64,000 nt of DNA from positions 1-64,000 of the forward strand of contig NZ_CP014517.1 in NCBI RefSeq assembly GCF_001577265.1. Direction: 5' to 3'. The notes below the pieces were generated by a model. It saw only the letters and a program-made list of their open reading frames with translations, did no database searches and was not told where the DNA came from. This document shows, piece by piece, positions 62,481 to 64,000 of the stretch. Within the stretch, counting starts at the first letter, position 1. The number at the start of each line of letters is the position of its first letter. The translations under genes were made by a program, and so were the position numbers. This stretch comes from Variovorax sp. PAMC 28711 (GTDB taxonomy: Bacteria > Pseudomonadota > Gammaproteobacteria > Burkholderiales > Burkholderiaceae_C).

Positions 62481-63947
62481 TCAGGCAATCATTCGTTTGC
62501 GATACACGATGGGTTTGGACGGCGACGGCTTGGTGCAGGCGAAGCGTTTCATCATGTTTGCGTAGCGTGTGGCGCTCATCAGGTCGTCGTCGAGCTTCAC
62601 GATCTTTCCGTCTTTGCGGTGGTACATCCGGAACTCTTCGAACCAGTCACCGAGGTGGTCGAACACCTTGAAGCGGCCGGTTTGCATGCGGTCCAGCAGA
62701 TCGAGCACGCCGGCCTCGACACTGTTGCCGCCTGAGCCTTCGATCAGCTCGCCCTTGTCGTTCGGTACTGGCGGGTGCGTGGCCTTCTCGGCCAGCATGT
62801 GCAGGCCGTGGGCCGCGTACTGATCTTTCAGCGCCTTGCCACCGCCTGCCGCTGTCTCGTTCAGGCCGTCATGCGGCCAGGCCCACGGCAGCCAGTCGCC
62901 CCACGGCTTCACGGTCGCCGCGAACAGCAGCGGCGTCTGCTCGCGCTGACGGTGAGCCTTCGTCACATAGATCACGTCGGTGTCGCGGTCCCATGCCAGG
63001 TCGACAGCGGCGCTCGGGTGGTCCCATCCGAAGTCGATGCCTGCGATCCGCGCCCAGTGCGCCGGAATTTCCATCGCCGGCACCTTGATGGCCTCTTCTG
63101 CGATAGGGAAGATGCGGCCGGAGCCCAGCGTCGGCACGCCGTTCACGCGGGCCTCGCGCTCGTGCGCTGGGTAGCTGCTGATGATCGCGGCGCGCTGCTC
63201 GGGCGTGTAGTGCTCGGCGTCGTTGATCGTCATCGTGGTGACGTGCGTACCGGGCACCTTGTCGATCAGGAAGCGCTTCACCGTGCCTGTCATGCCCTTG
63301 AGCGGCGTGAAGGTGAGCGCCACGCATCCGCCAGTCGCATTGGTCCGTGTCAGCGCTTCCGTGTAGATCTCCATGTCCGGCTCTTCATCCAGCCAGACCC
63401 AATCGAGCGTGGCCGCTTGGAACTTTTCCCGGCCTTGGTCGTAGCTCTTGAAGGTGAACGAAGACTCGCCGGCCTGCAAGTCGCCGCCGCCGCCGTGCCG
63501 AACGATCAGTGTGTCGATCGCCTCGGAGACGCCCCGTTTAAGTGAGCGATCCTTGATGGCATCGCGTGGTATCGCGCCGGTGCCTATGTGATCCAACTTG
63601 CCGCACAAGATCAGTTGCATAGAGTCGCGCGTGACCTCGGTCGTCTCGCCAGCGCCCCATGAGCGCACGGCGCGGTCCCACGCCCTACCTGCCCACCAGT
63701 CCGGGTAGCGGCCGGTGAGGTGCATCGCGGTCTCGAAACCGGCGGACCATGTCTTGCCCAGCTGATTGCCGGCTTTGAGCAATCGCTCCCGGTAAGTCTT
63801 GCCAGCGGCGTGGAACTCCGCCTGCTTTGGGTACGGCCGGTACTGTCGCAGCCTGTTGCCGATAACCCTGCGATGCTGCTCCTCCAACAGGCCCAGTTCT
63901 TCGAGCTTCAGCGCTCGGATTTGGCCAGGCGCAAGCACTGCGCTCAC
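62481..63947 (-). CDS. Phage terminase large subunit
   Basis: 488-residue DNA-packaging motor. The ATPase has Walker A GNQLGKT at residues 60-66 after the adenine-motif region YPKQAEFHAAGKTYRERLL, and Walker B in LDWVWLDEEPD. The coupling motif is ALTFTPLKG. The C-terminal nuclease begins AGIDFGWDHPSAAVDLAWDR with the first catalytic Asp, and a late acidic pair lies in VKLDDDLMSATRYANM. This is the P22/terminase_6 style. The start is GTG at 63947, overlapping the previous stop (GTGA). Confidence 0.93.
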   Translation of the reverse strand: MSAVLAPGQIRALKLEELGLLEEQHRRVIGNRLRQYRPYPKQAEFHAAGKTYRERLLKAGNQLGKTWSAGFETAMHLTGRYPDWWAGRAWDRAVRSWGAGETTEVTRDSMQLILCGKLDHIGTGAIPRDAIKDRSLKRGVSEAIDTLIVRHGGGGDLQAGESSFTFKSYDQGREKFQAATLDWVWLDEEPDMEIYTEALTRTNATGGCVALTFTPLKGMTGTVKRFLIDKVPGTHVTTMTINDAEHYTPEQRAAIISSYPAHEREARVNGVPTLGSGRIFPIAEEAIKVPAMEIPAHWARIAGIDFGWDHPSAAVDLAWDRDTDVIYVTKAHRQREQTPLLFAATVKPWGDWLPWAWPHDGLNETAAGGGKALKDQYAAHGLHMLAEKATHPPVPNDKGELIEGSGGNSVEAGVLDLLDRMQTGRFKVFDHLGDWFEEFRMYHRKDGKIVKLDDDLMSATRYANMMKRFACTKPSPSKPIVYRKRMIA

Positions 63948-64000
63948 GGTGCCGGCTCGCCGGTGGTCGGTGGTGCTTCGGCAGCCGCAAGCGTCTCGCG
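63944..64000 (-). CDS. Probable terminase small subunit, C-terminal end (partial)
   Basis: The last 18 codons (RETLAAAEAPPTTGEPAP) of a gene whose stop overlaps the large-terminase GTG. Position directly upstream of the large subunit suggests the small terminase; the visible tail has no diagnostic motif. Confidence 0.45.
   Translation of the reverse strand, partial: RETLAAAEAPPTTGEPAP

Overview
The window is GC-rich, densely packed bacterial DNA. Gene content and protein sequences fit a betaproteobacterium of the family Comamonadaceae, probably Variovorax-like. This is inferred from gene order (dnaX-ybaB-recR beside ffs; trxA-rho; pst-phoUBR next to ppx/ppk) and not tested by any search. Positions 1-42946 are core chromosome. 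Positions 43000-64000 hold the lysis and virion-structure half of a prophage that begins directly after a tRNA-Arg gene.

Core region. 1-490: decayed 3' end of a serine beta-lactamase-like hydrolase. 510-4582: molybdenum-cofactor genes moaA-mobA-moeA, coupled to stand-alone cyclic-nucleotide-binding and GAF domain genes. 4585-8232: rnhA and a methyltransferase gene divergent from gloB, then mltD. 8260-11022: an ABC importer of the nitrate/sulfonate/taurine class. 11103-14306: a MAPEG protein, recR, ybaB and dnaX; dnaX carries a nine-A slippery run. 14391-14490: the 4.5S SRP RNA. 14986-22034: a flavoprotein and an AddA/AddB-type helicase-nuclease pair. 22183-23964: trxA and rho. 24020-28656: a Gfo/Idh/MocA oxidoreductase, ribosomal protein L31 type B, an ArnT-like membrane protein and a MATE exporter.

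Positions 28642-40960 are a phosphate island. It contains pstSCAB-phoU-phoB-phoR as one leftward operon, ppx facing the other way, then ppk, a SixA-like phosphatase, an OlsB-like N-acyltransferase and an unknown 83-residue protein. Three PhoB-box arrays with exact 11-bp periodicity lie upstream of pstS, upstream of ppk and upstream of the 83-residue gene. Together they predict a phosphate-starvation programme of high-affinity uptake, polyphosphate turnover and possibly phosphorus-free lipid synthesis. A hemolysin III gene, a truncated CNB remnant, a glutathione transferase and tRNA-Pro/tRNA-Arg follow.

Prophage region. Two small rightward genes are followed by leftward genes whose transcription order runs from the right edge: small terminase (partial), large terminase, P22-type portal, surface proteins, scaffold, DUF5309-type capsid, head-tail adaptor, gp10-like stabilisation protein, virion/ejection proteins, tail collar, membrane proteins, GH108 endolysin and a 3TM holin. 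No integrase is visible; it would lie beyond the right edge.

At least seven otherwise conserved genes (mltD, addA, addB, pstB, the SixA-like gene, capsid, tail collar) are interrupted by single-base indels. Because essential-type and operon-internal genes are affected, uncorrected sequencing error is the leading explanation. These interruptions should not be read as real gene loss without checking.
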